From Alterisphingorhabdus sp051668705 (lineage in GTDB: Bacteria > Pseudomonadota > Alphaproteobacteria > Sphingomonadales > Sphingomonadaceae), in assembly GCF_051668705.1 (NCBI RefSeq), contig NZ_CP196351.1, positions 1,302,001 through 1,366,000 of the forward strand: a DNA stretch of 64,000 nucleotides, read 5' to 3'. This document shows positions 54,927-64,000 of the stretch, piece after piece. Made by a program: the position numbers and the translations under genes. Under the pieces are notes generated by a model that had not been told where the DNA came from, ran no database searches, and saw only the letters and a program-made list of their open reading frames with translations. Within the stretch, counting starts at the first letter, position 1; each line of letters begins with the position of its first letter.

Positions 54927-55423
54927 CGCAAAATAGCGGCTTTTCTGCTGTCACCAGCGCGGAATATTAATGTATCCACGCGCGTGCCTGTTCCAAGGTT
55001 GACGCGGTTTTCTTGCCGTTGCCAGATGTTCGTCAAAATCTGCGAATATATTTGCAACTCGCTACCAATGCCGGGCGAGGGTGCTTCCTGAAATATCAGC
55101 ACATTTCCGCCCTCAATCTCAGTGCCTAGCAGCGCCATTTTGAGGGTTTCGCCATTGCTGCTGACAGTGAAATTTTGATCAACATATAATGCAAAAGCGC
55201 GGCGGCTATCGATATTGGTGACGATATCCGGCGCTCGCTCACCCTGCCATTTCAAGGCATGTTCTGCATCATGTAGAGGGACACGGTGCACAACCTCCAC
55301 CATGTTGGTGCGGCTATTATGCGATATGGTAGAGATTGTTATTTTTTGCTGATGCGCAATTGCGGGCAAGGCCAGTAATGCCGCGAAAACACATATCAGT
55401 AGTTTTGCAAGGTGCTGCTTCAC
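54923..55423 (-). CDS. DUF6702 family exported protein
   Basis: A 166-residue protein with a signal peptide (hydrophobic about 7-22, cleavage near AIAHQ) and an all-beta look. I assign it to the DUF6702 family from recall of its pattern (EVVHRVPLHDAEHAL). The start is GTG 55423, overlapping the M1 peptidase stop by 4 bp (GTGA), so the two are coupled. The paired gene suggests a joint role in the envelope. Confidence 0.7.
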   Translation of the reverse strand: MKQHLAKLLICVFAALLALPAIAHQQKITISTISHNSRTNMVEVVHRVPLHDAEHALKWQGERAPDIVTNIDSRRAFALYVDQNFTVSSNGETLKMALLGTEIEGGNVLIFQEAPSPGIGSELQIYSQILTNIWQRQENRVNLGTGTRVDTLIFRAGDSRKAAILR

Positions 55424-57900
55424 TCCTGCGCACCTTGCGATTCTGCCATCAAGTCGCGGCCCACACGCGAATTTCTGTCCGGTGATTTGAATGCCTCTAT
55501 GCGGCTTGGTATAATCTGACGTGGATAATGATTATTCGCAATATCCGCATCGGCCGTTTCCCAATCCGGATCAACCACTACTTGTGTCAATTCCTTGCCT
55601 TTCGGGAATACCAGCAGCTTTCTGACTTGGCGTGAATTGCGCCGCCAGATTTCCGCAGGAATATTCATTTTCTCTGTCGATCCATCGGCGAAGGTAAGAC
55701 CCAATATGATCGGCATAACCAGTCCACCCTTATTGGAGAAGCTCAGCACATAATAATTGGCATCTTCTGCCACGGCCCGGTCAAAAGCCTGACGCATCCA
55801 CGGTTCATCCAATGATTCCAAGAAGCTGTCATATTTTTTGCTATCTTTTGGGGTTACTGTGAATTGGTCATTCTGGTCGTAAAAGTCGGTTATCCCGGGG
55901 TTCTCTAACACCCAGATTGGCAGACCCTGCTGACGGTTTAGTTCGACACCAACCTTAGCTGGTTCCCCCGTTAATTCCTGCCGTCGTCGTGGCAAATCGA
56001 TATCTGGGTTTGCCGTATCTATACGCAGTCGGTGAATTGTATCGAGAGAAATATCAACATGATCGGTTGTGTAGAACCAACCGCGCCAGAACCAATCCAG
56101 ATCGGTTCCCGATGCTTCCTCTATAGTGCGGAAAAAGTCAGCAGGTGTAGGGCGCTTATACTTCCAACGACGTGCATATTCTTTCAATGCGAAGTCGAAG
56201 CGCTCACGGCCAATGACGGTATCACGCAAGATGTGAAATGCTGCCGACGGTTTGCCATAAGCATTTGGCCCCAGATTTAGCACACTGTCTGATTGGGTCA
56301 TAATCGGAACCTGCTGGTTTGATGTCATATAAGGAATCAGATCGCGTGGCAGGCTGCGTGTCCATGGCATGTCAGGATCCCATTCATAACCTGCTACTGA
56401 ATCGAGGAATGAGTTGATGCCCTCATCCATCCATGTCCATTGTCGCTCATCTGAATTCACGGTCATTGGGAAATAGATATGCCCGACCTCATGAATGACC
56501 ACACCAATCAGGAATACCTTTTCTGACAAGGAATAGGTGCGCGTACCGTCTTCATTAAGAGTGGTCCGCGGGCCATTAAAGGTGATCATGGGGTATTCCA
56601 TGCCGCCAACTGGTCCATTGACTGATTGAGCAGTGGGATAGGGATAATCAAAGCTGAAGCGTGAATAGACCTTCATTGTGTGCACAATGGCGGCGGTGGA
56701 ATATTTGCGCCAAAGTTCGCCGCCTTCTTTGGGCCAGAAAGACATGGCCATAACCGTTGAATTTTTCGCACCTGGCTGGCGATGCCCTTGCGCATCCCAT
56801 GCAAATTTACGGCTTGAGGCCCATGCGAAGTCTCGAACATTTTGTGCAGTAAAGCGCCAGCTCTTGGTACCATTTGGACCGGTACGCTCATTGGCTTCGG
56901 CTTCCTCTGGCGTAACAATAAACACTGGGGCATTGGCAGTACTCGCCGTTCTTAAGCGTTGGCGCTGTGTAGCTGTCAAAACTTCTGCCGGGTTAGCGAG
57001 CACGCCTGTTGAAGAAACGATATGATCATCTGGTACTGTCATAGTGACATCGTAATCACCAAATTCCAGAGTGAACTCACCGCTGCCCAAAAACTCCTTA
57101 TTGTGCCAACCTTCATAATCAGAATAGGCAACAAGGCGCGGGAACCACTGAGCGAGCAGAAATATATCATTCCCGCCGGGACGTGGATCATCCGGGAAAT
57201 GTTCATAACCAGAGCGAGCACGAACCGCGTCTTCTTCAACAATATTATAAGCCCAGTCGATTTTGAAACTCACAGTTCTGCCTGGTGCAAGCTGGGTTGG
57301 CAGATCGATCCGCATGAGCGTTCCGACAATCGTATATTTTAGCGCAGTGCCATTAGAAAGGCGGACGCTGCCAATCTCATAGCCATAATTGTTATCGACC
57401 AAAGATTGCTGCCGGCGAATTTGTCCCAGCGATAATCTGGCAGGGTCATTAAAGCGTGCACCGGAAACGCCGACGCCATTTGACGACGAACCACCAAAAG
57501 TGCGCGTGGTCTCTGCTATTGAATCGCGGCGGAAAATGTTCTGATCAAGTTGCATCCATATCCATGGGAGTGTGTCCGGCGAATTGTTGGTATAGCTGAT
57601 TGTCGCCTGTGCAGTGATACGACGCTTATCTTCGTCCAACTGCGCATTAATCCGGTAATCGGCCTTTTGCTGCCAATATTGATGGCCAGGTGCGCCCGAT
57701 GCATTGCGATAGACATTAGGGTCAGGGAGAACTTCGTCGAGTTGGCGGAACTTGTCTTGAAAGTCGCCTTTTGTTTGCTGAACACCTTGCGCAAATACAG
57801 GTGAAGCCATGAGCAAAAATGCGATGCAGGCGATGAGTCTCAATGTATGTTCCTTCGCAGCTTGTTTCAACGATCCGGTCCTAAAACGAGTCTTTGTCAT
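55420..57900 (-). CDS. M1 family metallopeptidase, exported
   Basis: An 826-residue protein with a signal peptide (about 20-38, cleavage near VFAQ). The M1 active site is complete: HEVGH (His470, Glu471, His474) and the third zinc ligand Glu493 in MDEGIN, 19 residues on. GGMEYP at about 432-437 is the exopeptidase motif. C-terminal beta sections follow. It would trim N-termini of peptides in the periplasm. The first gene of a two-gene operon with DUF6702. Confidence 0.92.
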   Translation of the reverse strand: MTKTRFRTGSLKQAAKEHTLRLIACIAFLLMASPVFAQGVQQTKGDFQDKFRQLDEVLPDPNVYRNASGAPGHQYWQQKADYRINAQLDEDKRRITAQATISYTNNSPDTLPWIWMQLDQNIFRRDSIAETTRTFGGSSSNGVGVSGARFNDPARLSLGQIRRQQSLVDNNYGYEIGSVRLSNGTALKYTIVGTLMRIDLPTQLAPGRTVSFKIDWAYNIVEEDAVRARSGYEHFPDDPRPGGNDIFLLAQWFPRLVAYSDYEGWHNKEFLGSGEFTLEFGDYDVTMTVPDDHIVSSTGVLANPAEVLTATQRQRLRTASTANAPVFIVTPEEAEANERTGPNGTKSWRFTAQNVRDFAWASSRKFAWDAQGHRQPGAKNSTVMAMSFWPKEGGELWRKYSTAAIVHTMKVYSRFSFDYPYPTAQSVNGPVGGMEYPMITFNGPRTTLNEDGTRTYSLSEKVFLIGVVIHEVGHIYFPMTVNSDERQWTWMDEGINSFLDSVAGYEWDPDMPWTRSLPRDLIPYMTSNQQVPIMTQSDSVLNLGPNAYGKPSAAFHILRDTVIGRERFDFALKEYARRWKYKRPTPADFFRTIEEASGTDLDWFWRGWFYTTDHVDISLDTIHRLRIDTANPDIDLPRRRQELTGEPAKVGVELNRQQGLPIWVLENPGITDFYDQNDQFTVTPKDSKKYDSFLESLDEPWMRQAFDRAVAEDANYYVLSFSNKGGLVMPIILGLTFADGSTEKMNIPAEIWRRNSRQVRKLLVFPKGKELTQVVVDPDWETADADIANNHYPRQIIPSRIEAFKSPDRNSRVGRDLMAESQGAQE

Positions 57901-58037
57901 AATATTATGTATCCGCAGATGTTTTCGGAAACGGATAATTAATGATGAAAAAACTGATTTTAGAAAAGTTGTTATGCAACCGAAATCGTTAGAGAATCGA
58001 TGTATTTAGAGGTAACACTGAAAAATTAGGCGATCAA

Positions 58038-58055
58038 TTGCTCGTTGGCGAGCAA
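58038..58055 (-). terminator. Possible terminator after argC
   Basis: TTGCTCG (58038-58044) pairs perfectly with CGAGCAA (58049-58055) around a four-base loop. On the argC strand a T-run comes about 14 bases later, which is too far for a classic terminator. It may be a terminator remnant or a 3' stability hairpin. Confidence 0.4.
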
Positions 58056-58093
58056 CCTCTCTATTTATGATATGAATAGGATAATGGTTTGCT

Positions 58094-59047
58094 CTATTCT
58101 GATGGCAAGATAGCGGTCAATTCGTCTAACCCAAGAGCAAGATTGATATTTTGCACGGCCTGAACCGCTGCACCTTTCAGCAGATTGTCTTCTGCCGCAA
58201 CGACAGCGAGATGCGCTTTATCTGCGCTCAGGCTGATGCCACCAATGATGACACCTAGATTGCCCGTTCCGTCTCTTAGTTCAGGCTCATGTTCTTGCAG
58301 AGAAACAAGTGGCTCATCGTCATATATTTGCGCATATAAAGCGAGCGCACTTTGTTCATCCAGCTCACCATTAAGCGGAATATTTACGCTCGTAACAATA
58401 CCGCTAAAGGCAGGATGAACATGTGGCATAAAACGTATAGCCGTACCCAGGTGCCGTGTTGCTTCACGTTCATGATTATGATTATGCAGCTTATATGGCA
58501 TAAGATTATCGCGTAATTTCGCCACATCATTTTTGGGGCTGGGCTTGGTGCCAGCGCCTGAATATCCTGAAACACCAAAAGCAACTGGAGTGCCATTGAT
58601 AAAGGGCAGCACAGGGGCAATTGCGAGCTGAATGGCCGTTGCATAGCAGCCAGGATTTGCGATGCGTTTTGCGCGTTTAATGTTGGCGCGATTGCGTTCT
58701 GGCAGACCATAAACCCATTGATCGGTAAAGCGATAATCAGCGGATAAATCGACGATGATTGTATCGGGGGAGAATGTATCGATCGCGGCGACATAATCCG
58801 CCGCAGCACCATCAGGGGTTGCAAGAATGACGACATCAGCGCGGCGCTTCGCAACATCTTCTGGAGATAGTGCAGAGAAATTCAATTTTGTAATTTCAGG
58901 CGCAATATGGGTGACTGGCATGCCTGCAAATTCACGGCTATTGGCAAAGTCTAGCTGCAAATTCGGATGACGAGCGATGATCCGCAATAATTCGCGCCCT
59001 GTATGGCCACGCGCGCCCACTAGCCCCAGAGAATAGGGTTTTGTCAT
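58094..59047 (-). CDS. argC: N-acetyl-gamma-glutamyl-phosphate reductase
   Basis: NADPH reduction of N-acetylglutamyl phosphate, the third arginine step. It is 317 residues long, with the nucleotide motif GARGHTGREL near 11-20 and catalytic Cys134 in NPGCYAT. The start and length resemble ArgC of Xanthomonas and Maricaulis more than the 350-residue alphaproteobacterial form (recalled, not aligned). It follows the kinase/synthase fusion with a 1-bp gap, so both enzymes for adjacent steps are made together. Confidence 0.9.
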   Translation of the reverse strand: MTKPYSLGLVGARGHTGRELLRIIARHPNLQLDFANSREFAGMPVTHIAPEITKLNFSALSPEDVAKRRADVVILATPDGAAADYVAAIDTFSPDTIIVDLSADYRFTDQWVYGLPERNRANIKRAKRIANPGCYATAIQLAIAPVLPFINGTPVAFGVSGYSGAGTKPSPKNDVAKLRDNLMPYKLHNHNHEREATRHLGTAIRFMPHVHPAFSGIVTSVNIPLNGELDEQSALALYAQIYDDEPLVSLQEHEPELRDGTGNLGVIIGGISLSADKAHLAVVAAEDNLLKGAAVQAVQNINLALGLDELTAILPSE

Positions 59048-59048
59048 A

Positions 59049-60359
59049 TCAGATAGCTTCTAAGGTTGCTGGCAGATTAGCAATTTTACCGGTCATTTCA
59101 GCGATGCGAGCAAATTCGGTTTCGCCATACCAATAGATTGTCCATTCCCCGTGCTTGATAGAGCCTGTCGCTCTTTCGGCATAAAATTCGTTAAAACCAT
59201 TGTCCTTGTGCGTGCGCCAGAAAAGGGAAGGGTGGTTGTTTTCTATCCTGCGCCAGATTGCATGAGCCAAACCCTCACCGCGCGCTTCTTCCAACACAGC
59301 AAATTTATCAAGATACGCTGTGCCGCCAAAATTTTTCACTATGGCGCAGGCACGATAGCTCTCAGTCACATAAGCACTGTCCAGCTCAAGATCGTTCCAC
59401 CAACCTGAAGTCAATGATCGGCCAAAAGCAGTCTGGATAAGTTGGATCAACTGGTCTTTATTTAAGTCACTTTTTTGAGAATATTTATGAATGGCTTCGC
59501 CCATACGGACCAATGTTCCAGAGCCGCCATGTGTGAAGAGTTCGCGCAGCAGGCCCTCTGGCGATGTAATAGATACCGATGTTGAGAGCGGTGCATTCTC
59601 AAGTAATTGTGCAATTTCCTGCAATTTTAACCGCATACCCGAATGGACCCAATCGGCCGCCATGAGCGCTGAAAAGTCTGTGGCTAGATTGATGGAATGC
59701 AGTGCCTTGCCATCTTCGCCCAACAGTCCGCCAACGCCTGACAAAAAGATAATCTTCATAGGCTCAAGCGCGGCGACCAATGCACGGGTTGCGGAGTCAC
59801 CATTAATGTTGAGCATTTGCCCGCCAGGCCCAATGCCCATACAGCTGATAATTGGAATAGCACCAGCAGCGACGCTGTTTTGCAGCATGCCCTGACGAAC
59901 AAGAGTTGGTTCACCCACAAAACCATAAGTTTCGCGGTCGATATAATCCGCTTCCAATACGCCAGTAGGCAAGGAATGGGCTGCGACCCCTTGCTCTCTT
60001 ATGGCTTCGACCAGTTTGATATTGGCACCGAAAAAGACATCGCGTGCGGCGTCTAGGGCTGCAGCATGTGTTACGCGCAGTCCGTCAATTTTGGGGGTGT
60101 CTATGCCGCGTTTGGTTATTTCTTGGTCTAGCTGCGGGCCGCCGCCATGCAGAACCACTGGTGTTAATCCGACACGGTGAAGAAATGCGAGAGCAGATGC
60201 TGTCTCTTCCAATTGCTCTGCGATAATGGCTCCGCCAATTTTGATGACAGCAAAGCGAGTTTTGCCAACTTCGGAGAACCGATTGAGATAAGAACGGATC
60301 TCTTTTTTGTCGGAAATTTGCGAAAGCAATTGGACAATGGTTTGATGGGTCTGTGACAT
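59049..60359 (-). CDS. argB: Bifunctional N-acetylglutamate synthase/kinase (ArgB fused to acetyltransferase)
   Basis: A 436-residue fusion. Residues 1-290 are an amino-acid kinase of the acetylglutamate kinase type (KIGGAII at 40-46, HGGGPQ at 71-76, NINGDSATRALVAAL near 184-198). Residues about 300-436 are a GNAT acetyltransferase (acetyl-CoA loop ARGEGLA at 359-365; FNEFYAER), as in vertebrate-like NAGS/K of Xanthomonas and Maricaulis. It would form N-acetylglutamate and phosphorylate it. The usual split argA plus argB, or argJ, would be displaced. ATG 60359 fits the family start; ATG 60380 is an alternative. Confidence 0.9.
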   Translation of the reverse strand: MSQTHQTIVQLLSQISDKKEIRSYLNRFSEVGKTRFAVIKIGGAIIAEQLEETASALAFLHRVGLTPVVLHGGGPQLDQEITKRGIDTPKIDGLRVTHAAALDAARDVFFGANIKLVEAIREQGVAAHSLPTGVLEADYIDRETYGFVGEPTLVRQGMLQNSVAAGAIPIISCMGIGPGGQMLNINGDSATRALVAALEPMKIIFLSGVGGLLGEDGKALHSINLATDFSALMAADWVHSGMRLKLQEIAQLLENAPLSTSVSITSPEGLLRELFTHGGSGTLVRMGEAIHKYSQKSDLNKDQLIQLIQTAFGRSLTSGWWNDLELDSAYVTESYRACAIVKNFGGTAYLDKFAVLEEARGEGLAHAIWRRIENNHPSLFWRTHKDNGFNEFYAERATGSIKHGEWTIYWYGETEFARIAEMTGKIANLPATLEAI

Positions 60360-60632
60360 ATGGTCTCTGCTGCCAATCATTTTGCGGCATGAATAATCTG
60401 CGTCTAATATTAGCCCGGTAAGAATGATAATATCCCGCCAGACTAGCCGTTACTGCATGATCTCTGGACGAAGGCCATCATAACCGCGTGATGAGCCATA
60501 GAAATTCCTGTGATGTGTTGCAAGCGGTGAACAAGGGCTGTTTGCACTGAGAAACATGAAATATAATGATTTTGCCACAGCTAATTATGTTATCGATTTG
60601 GCCAATCCGTCTGCAGCTTCTACATTCACCCC

Positions 60633-61562
60633 ATGCACTATGAAAATCAATATCTCGATCTCATGCGAACAATCTGGTCAAGCGGTGCCGCGCGCGGTGA
60701 CCGGACAGGGACCGGAACCAAGGCCGTATTTGGCGCTCAAATGTGTTTTTCACTAGATAATGGCGCAATACCTTTGTTGACGACCAAAAGGGTCTATTGG
60801 AAAACTGCAGCGCGTGAGATGCTCTGGTTTCTGACAGGCGACACCAATATTCGCGCTCTGGTTGAGCAGAAAGTGCATATTTGGACCGATTGGCCCTTAG
60901 CGAAATTCAACGATGAGACAGGCGAAAATCTGGATCGTGATACATTTGAAAAGCGAATTATTGAAGACGATGATTTCGCAGAAAAATGGGGTGATTTGGG
61001 ACCAGTTTATGGCAAGCAATGGGTTGACTGGCCAGTCTATGATCCAGTCCCGGATGAAGGGGAGGGGCTTTATCGCAAAAGAGCGAAGGGCATTAACCAG
61101 ATAGAAGAACTGGTCGATAGTTTGCGCAATAATCCCAACTCACGCCGCCACATCTTTGAAGGATGGAATGTTGCGGACATTGATCACATGGCGCTGCCAC
61201 CATGCCATAAAACCTATCAGTTCTTTGTTGTAGATGGCAAATTGACCTGCTTGCTTTACCAACGCTCTTGCGATCTGGCACTGGGTGTGCCGTTCAACAT
61301 ATTTTCCGCGGCTTTGATAACTTATATGTTGGCCCAGCAGTGCGATTTACAACCGCATGAATTGATTTGGACCGGCGGTGATGTGCATCTTTACACCAAT
61401 CACGCTGAATTGGTGGAAGAGCAATTATCGCGCAAACCAAGTGGCTATCCTCGCCTGGAAATTACGCGAAAACCGGCATCTATATTTGATTATACCATAG
61501 AGGACTTTTCGGTTAGTGAATATGCTCCTCAAAGCCATATTTCTGCGCCTGTGGCTGTATAA
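60633..61562 (+). CDS. thyA: Thymidylate synthase
   Basis: Makes dTMP from dUMP with methylene-tetrahydrofolate. It is 309 residues long with the catalytic Cys191 in LPPCHKTYQF, the dUMP-binding RSCDLALGVPFN and the loop RGDRTGTGTK. An insert near residues 85-150 makes it longer than the 264-residue E. coli enzyme, typical of several alphaproteobacteria. A ribosome site is not obvious. It is divergent from the NAGS/K gene over 273 bp. Confidence 0.96.
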   Translation: MHYENQYLDLMRTIWSSGAARGDRTGTGTKAVFGAQMCFSLDNGAIPLLTTKRVYWKTAAREMLWFLTGDTNIRALVEQKVHIWTDWPLAKFNDETGENLDRDTFEKRIIEDDDFAEKWGDLGPVYGKQWVDWPVYDPVPDEGEGLYRKRAKGINQIEELVDSLRNNPNSRRHIFEGWNVADIDHMALPPCHKTYQFFVVDGKLTCLLYQRSCDLALGVPFNIFSAALITYMLAQQCDLQPHELIWTGGDVHLYTNHAELVEEQLSRKPSGYPRLEITRKPASIFDYTIEDFSVSEYAPQSHISAPVAV

Positions 61563-61709
61563 GTTCGCAAAAGGTTTTTGGGTCAGAACTATTGCCCTAA
61601 CCGCATTTTTGTAATATTGGGCAAGCAGGGCGAAAGAAAATATAGGTTAGGCCTAGATAGTCAAACATTCCGCGGATGCATTATTACGCGGATATATGCA
61701 GGAGAGCAT

Positions 61710-63005
61710 ATGGCGGATGATAACAAGTCTGCAAGCCATGAGGTGCGCAGCAATTTGCCGCCTTTGGAATTGCACGTACCGCAACCGAAATTTAGGCCGG
61801 GTGACCCCGTAGACTATTCGCATATTCATGTGCCGGAAGCTGGCAAACAAGCGCGGCCCGATATTGCTGCTGATGCCAAAGAGACCAATGAACTGGTCTA
61901 TGATCTGGTGCGCGTGCTGGATGATGATGGTAAGGCGGTTGGCCCATGGAACCCCAAATTATCAACCGACATATTGATCAATATGTTAGAGAAGATGGTG
62001 CTGGTCCGCGCATTTGACGAGCGACTATTTCGTGCTCAACGCCAAGGCAAAACTAGCTTTTACATGAAATGCCGCGGTGAAGAGGCGACATCTGTTGCTG
62101 CTGCCTTTGCCCTTGCCTCTGATGACATGGTGTTCCCCAGCTATCGCCAGCAGGGCGTACTTATCACTCGTGGCTATCCGCTTATTGAGATGGTCAATCA
62201 GATATTTTCCAACAAGGGTGATAAGTTGAAAGGCCGCCAATTGCCGATCATGTATTGTTCGCGCGAGCACAGTTTTTTCACCATTTCAGGCAATTTGGCG
62301 ACCCAATATCCACAAGCAGTGGGCTGGGCCATGGCCAGTGCGATTAAAGGTGATACGCGTATCGCAGCAACATGGTGCGGTGAAGGCTCAACAGCGGAAG
62401 GCGATTTCCACAGTGCGTGCACATTTGCAGCTGTTTATAACGCCCCAGTCATATTGAATGTCGTCAATAACCAATGGGCGATTTCGAGTTTCTCTGGCTT
62501 TGCCGGTGCGGAACGGACAACCTTTGCAGCGCGTGCCGTTGGTTACGGTATTGCCGGGCTTCGGGTGGATGGCAATGACCCGCTCGCTGTTTATGCGGCA
62601 ACATCATGGGCCGCAGAACGTGCGCGTACAAATAAAGGCCCGACGCTTATCGAGCATTTCACTTATCGGACAGAAGGACATAGCACTTCTGATGATCCTT
62701 CTGCCTATCGCAGTGCCGATGAAAGTAAAGACTGGCCCTTGGGAGATCCGGTTAACCGATTGAAACAACATTTAATATTACTGGGTGTTTGGGACGATGA
62801 GCGCCATGCTGCGCTCGATAAACAAATGGCAGAAACGGTCAAAGACGTTGCCAAAGCGGCAGAGAAAAATGGCGTATTGGGGCATGGTTTGCATCAGCCT
62901 TTTGCGACCATGTTTGAAGATGTTTTTGAAGAGCTTCCTTGGCATTTGCGTGAACAGAGCGAGCAAGCTGACCGTGAAAGGGCGATCAAATGGCCGAACA
63001 GATGA
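61710..63005 (+). CDS. bkdA1: Branched-chain 2-oxoacid dehydrogenase E1 alpha subunit
   Basis: Thiamine-diphosphate-dependent decarboxylation of 2-oxoisovalerate and related acids. From ATG 61710 (GGAGAG upstream) it is 431 residues. The TPP motif is GEGSTAEGDF...VVNNQWAIS near 220-255, and the phospho-loop region HSTSDDPSAYR near 317-327 matches the BCKDH and not the pyruvate class. The frame is open 44 codons upstream, without homology. The E1 beta gene overlaps its end. Confidence 0.93.
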   Translation: MADDNKSASHEVRSNLPPLELHVPQPKFRPGDPVDYSHIHVPEAGKQARPDIAADAKETNELVYDLVRVLDDDGKAVGPWNPKLSTDILINMLEKMVLVRAFDERLFRAQRQGKTSFYMKCRGEEATSVAAAFALASDDMVFPSYRQQGVLITRGYPLIEMVNQIFSNKGDKLKGRQLPIMYCSREHSFFTISGNLATQYPQAVGWAMASAIKGDTRIAATWCGEGSTAEGDFHSACTFAAVYNAPVILNVVNNQWAISSFSGFAGAERTTFAARAVGYGIAGLRVDGNDPLAVYAATSWAAERARTNKGPTLIEHFTYRTEGHSTSDDPSAYRSADESKDWPLGDPVNRLKQHLILLGVWDDERHAALDKQMAETVKDVAKAAEKNGVLGHGLHQPFATMFEDVFEELPWHLREQSEQADRERAIKWPNR

Positions 63006-64000
63006 TTTCGGATGAAGCCGCCGCCCCAAATGGCGACAAGCCTGACACGCCACGTATGAATATGATTGAGGCGATCAATAGCGCGCTTGATGTCATGCTT
63101 TCGCGTGATCCGAATGTTATATTGATGGGTGAAGATATTGGTTATTTTGGCGGCGTCTTCCGCTGTACGGCCGGTCTTCAGGAGAAGCACGGTCTAACGC
63201 GTGTATTTGACACACCGATCAGCGAATGCGGTATTATCGGTGCTGCGGTTGGGATGGGGGCTTATGGTCTTCGCCCTGTGCCGGAAATACAATTTGCCGA
63301 TTATATTTATCCCGGCATTGATCAGCTTATTTCTGAAGCCGCGCGGCTTCGCTATCGTTCGGTTGGAGAATTTATTTCACCGATGACCGTGCGCTCGCCA
63401 TTTGGCGGCGGTATTTTTGGTGGGCAGACTCACAGCCAATCACCGGAAAGCCTGTTCACACATGTTGCAGGCCTGAAAACGGTTATTCCATCTACCCCTT
63501 ATGATGCAAAAGGATTGCTGATCGCGTCGATTGAAGACAATGATCCTGTGATTTTCTTTGAACCTAAACGCATATATAATGGTCCTTTTGACGGTTTTTA
63601 TGACAAGCCGGTTCAGCCTTGGTCAAAGCATGATGGTTCGGAAGTTCCCGAAGGTTATTATCGCGTTGAATTAGGTAAGGCCGATATTGTGCGCGCTGGT
63701 ACAGAGTTTACCGTGCTGGCTTATGGCACGATGGTCCATGTGGCTAAAGCAGTGGTTGAGGCGCACGGCGTTGATGCAGAAGTTATCGATCTAAGAACAT
63801 TGGTGCCGTTAGACATTGAGACGATCGAGGCGTCAGTGAAAAAGACTGGACGCTGTTTGATTGTGCATGAAGCGACGCGCACCAGCGGCTTTGGTGCAGA
63901 GCTTGCTGCTCTGGTGCAAGAACGCTGTTTCTTTCATCTCGAAGCACCTGTTGAACGCGTTACTGGTTTCGATACACCTTATCCGCACTCACTGGAATGG
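62990..64000 (+). CDS. bkdA2: Branched-chain 2-oxoacid dehydrogenase E1 beta subunit, 5' part
   Basis: The first 337 codons lie in the window and the reading continues past the right edge. Transketolase pyrimidine-domain motifs are visible (ILMGEDIGYFGGVFR, the ECGIIGAAVGMG stretch, RSPFGGGIFGGQTHSQSPE). ATG 62990 is the better start, since AAAGGG precedes it; ATG 63002 would overlap the E1 alpha stop as ATGA. It forms the alpha2beta2 E1 with the previous gene. E2 and E3 genes probably follow. Confidence 0.93.
   Translation, partial: MAEQMISDEAAAPNGDKPDTPRMNMIEAINSALDVMLSRDPNVILMGEDIGYFGGVFRCTAGLQEKHGLTRVFDTPISECGIIGAAVGMGAYGLRPVPEIQFADYIYPGIDQLISEAARLRYRSVGEFISPMTVRSPFGGGIFGGQTHSQSPESLFTHVAGLKTVIPSTPYDAKGLLIASIEDNDPVIFFEPKRIYNGPFDGFYDKPVQPWSKHDGSEVPEGYYRVELGKADIVRAGTEFTVLAYGTMVHVAKAVVEAHGVDAEVIDLRTLVPLDIETIEASVKKTGRCLIVHEATRTSGFGAELAALVQERCFFHLEAPVERVTGFDTPYPHSLEW

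Overview
The window looks like part of the chromosome of an alphaproteobacterium, most likely a member of the Sphingomonadales (Sphingorhabdus/Sphingopyxis-like; this is inference from gene content). By eye the base composition is roughly half GC. Supporting signs are a GcrA cell-cycle regulator, an F0 ATP synthase operon (atpI-atpB-atpE-atpF'-atpF) separated from F1 and carrying the duplicated b/b' subunits, the trpF-trpB-trpA-accD-folC gene order, HspQ, and a branched-chain 2-oxoacid dehydrogenase locus. Almost all of the sequence is coding. No stretch over 300 bases lacks a gene, and I see no insertion sequence, prophage, CRISPR array or rRNA operon. One tRNA gene, tRNA-Ser(CGA), is present.

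Layout. 1-5.1 kb: SDR (partial) and purF on the minus strand, then hisI, a Cys-rich lipoprotein, a MerR-type regulator with a LiuR-like operator, and a 600-residue acyl-CoA dehydrogenase on the plus strand. 5.2-11.4 kb: an unknown exported protein, MFS exporter plus cysK, a DUF885 lipoprotein peptidase and an L,D-transpeptidase. 11.7-19.8 kb: Kef-type antiporter; rluB-rsmD-uvrD; DUF1223 and an AmpG-like permease. 19.8-27.2 kb: a long minus-strand run whose transcription order is purB-lapA-pyrF-trpF-trpB-trpA-accD-folC. 27.4-34.4 kb: a DoxX/NADH dehydrogenase fusion, radC, and the intermembrane lipid-transport set ydbH-ynbE-ydbL. 34.6-43.5 kb: F0 ATP synthase, glutaminyl cyclase, uvrC-recO, apaG-lysR, and a beta-lactamase-fold hydrolase that overlaps parE. 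43.5-52 kb: parE, two DUF547 genes on either side of a GT-C/GT2 glycosyltransferase pair, gcrA, an ABC-2 permease, hspQ. 52.1-54.9 kb: tRNA-Ser with a decayed 3' copy, a small orphan ORF, then an accessory-looking cupin/glyoxalase operon behind a perfect palindrome, and a hydratase. 54.9-64 kb: DUF6702/M1 peptidase pair, argC with a fused acetylglutamate kinase/synthase, thyA, and the start of the branched-chain 2-oxoacid dehydrogenase operon.

Functional themes. Nucleotide and amino-acid synthesis are spread through the window (purF, purB, pyrF, thyA, folC, hisI, trpFBA, argBC, cysK). Envelope functions form a second theme: the YdbH-YnbE-YdbL bridge, L,D-transpeptidase, AmpG, polyprenol-type glycosyltransferases, lipoproteins and exported peptidases. 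Branched-chain/acyl-CoA catabolism appears at both ends: the LiuR-like regulator and acyl-CoA dehydrogenase on the left, BCKDH E1 alpha/beta on the right.

The most interesting items are: the N-acetylglutamate synthase/kinase fusion beside a matching argC; the DoxX-DoxX-NDH-2 fusion; the complete YdbH-YnbE-YdbL set outside the enterics; the Cys-less DUF547 paralogue with a glycine tail, paired with a canonical DUF547 around a polyprenol-sugar glycosyltransferase pair; the long hairpin between atpE and atpF'; and the palindrome over the predicted promoter of the cupin/glyoxalase operon. I did not find anything I can claim as an entirely new system.
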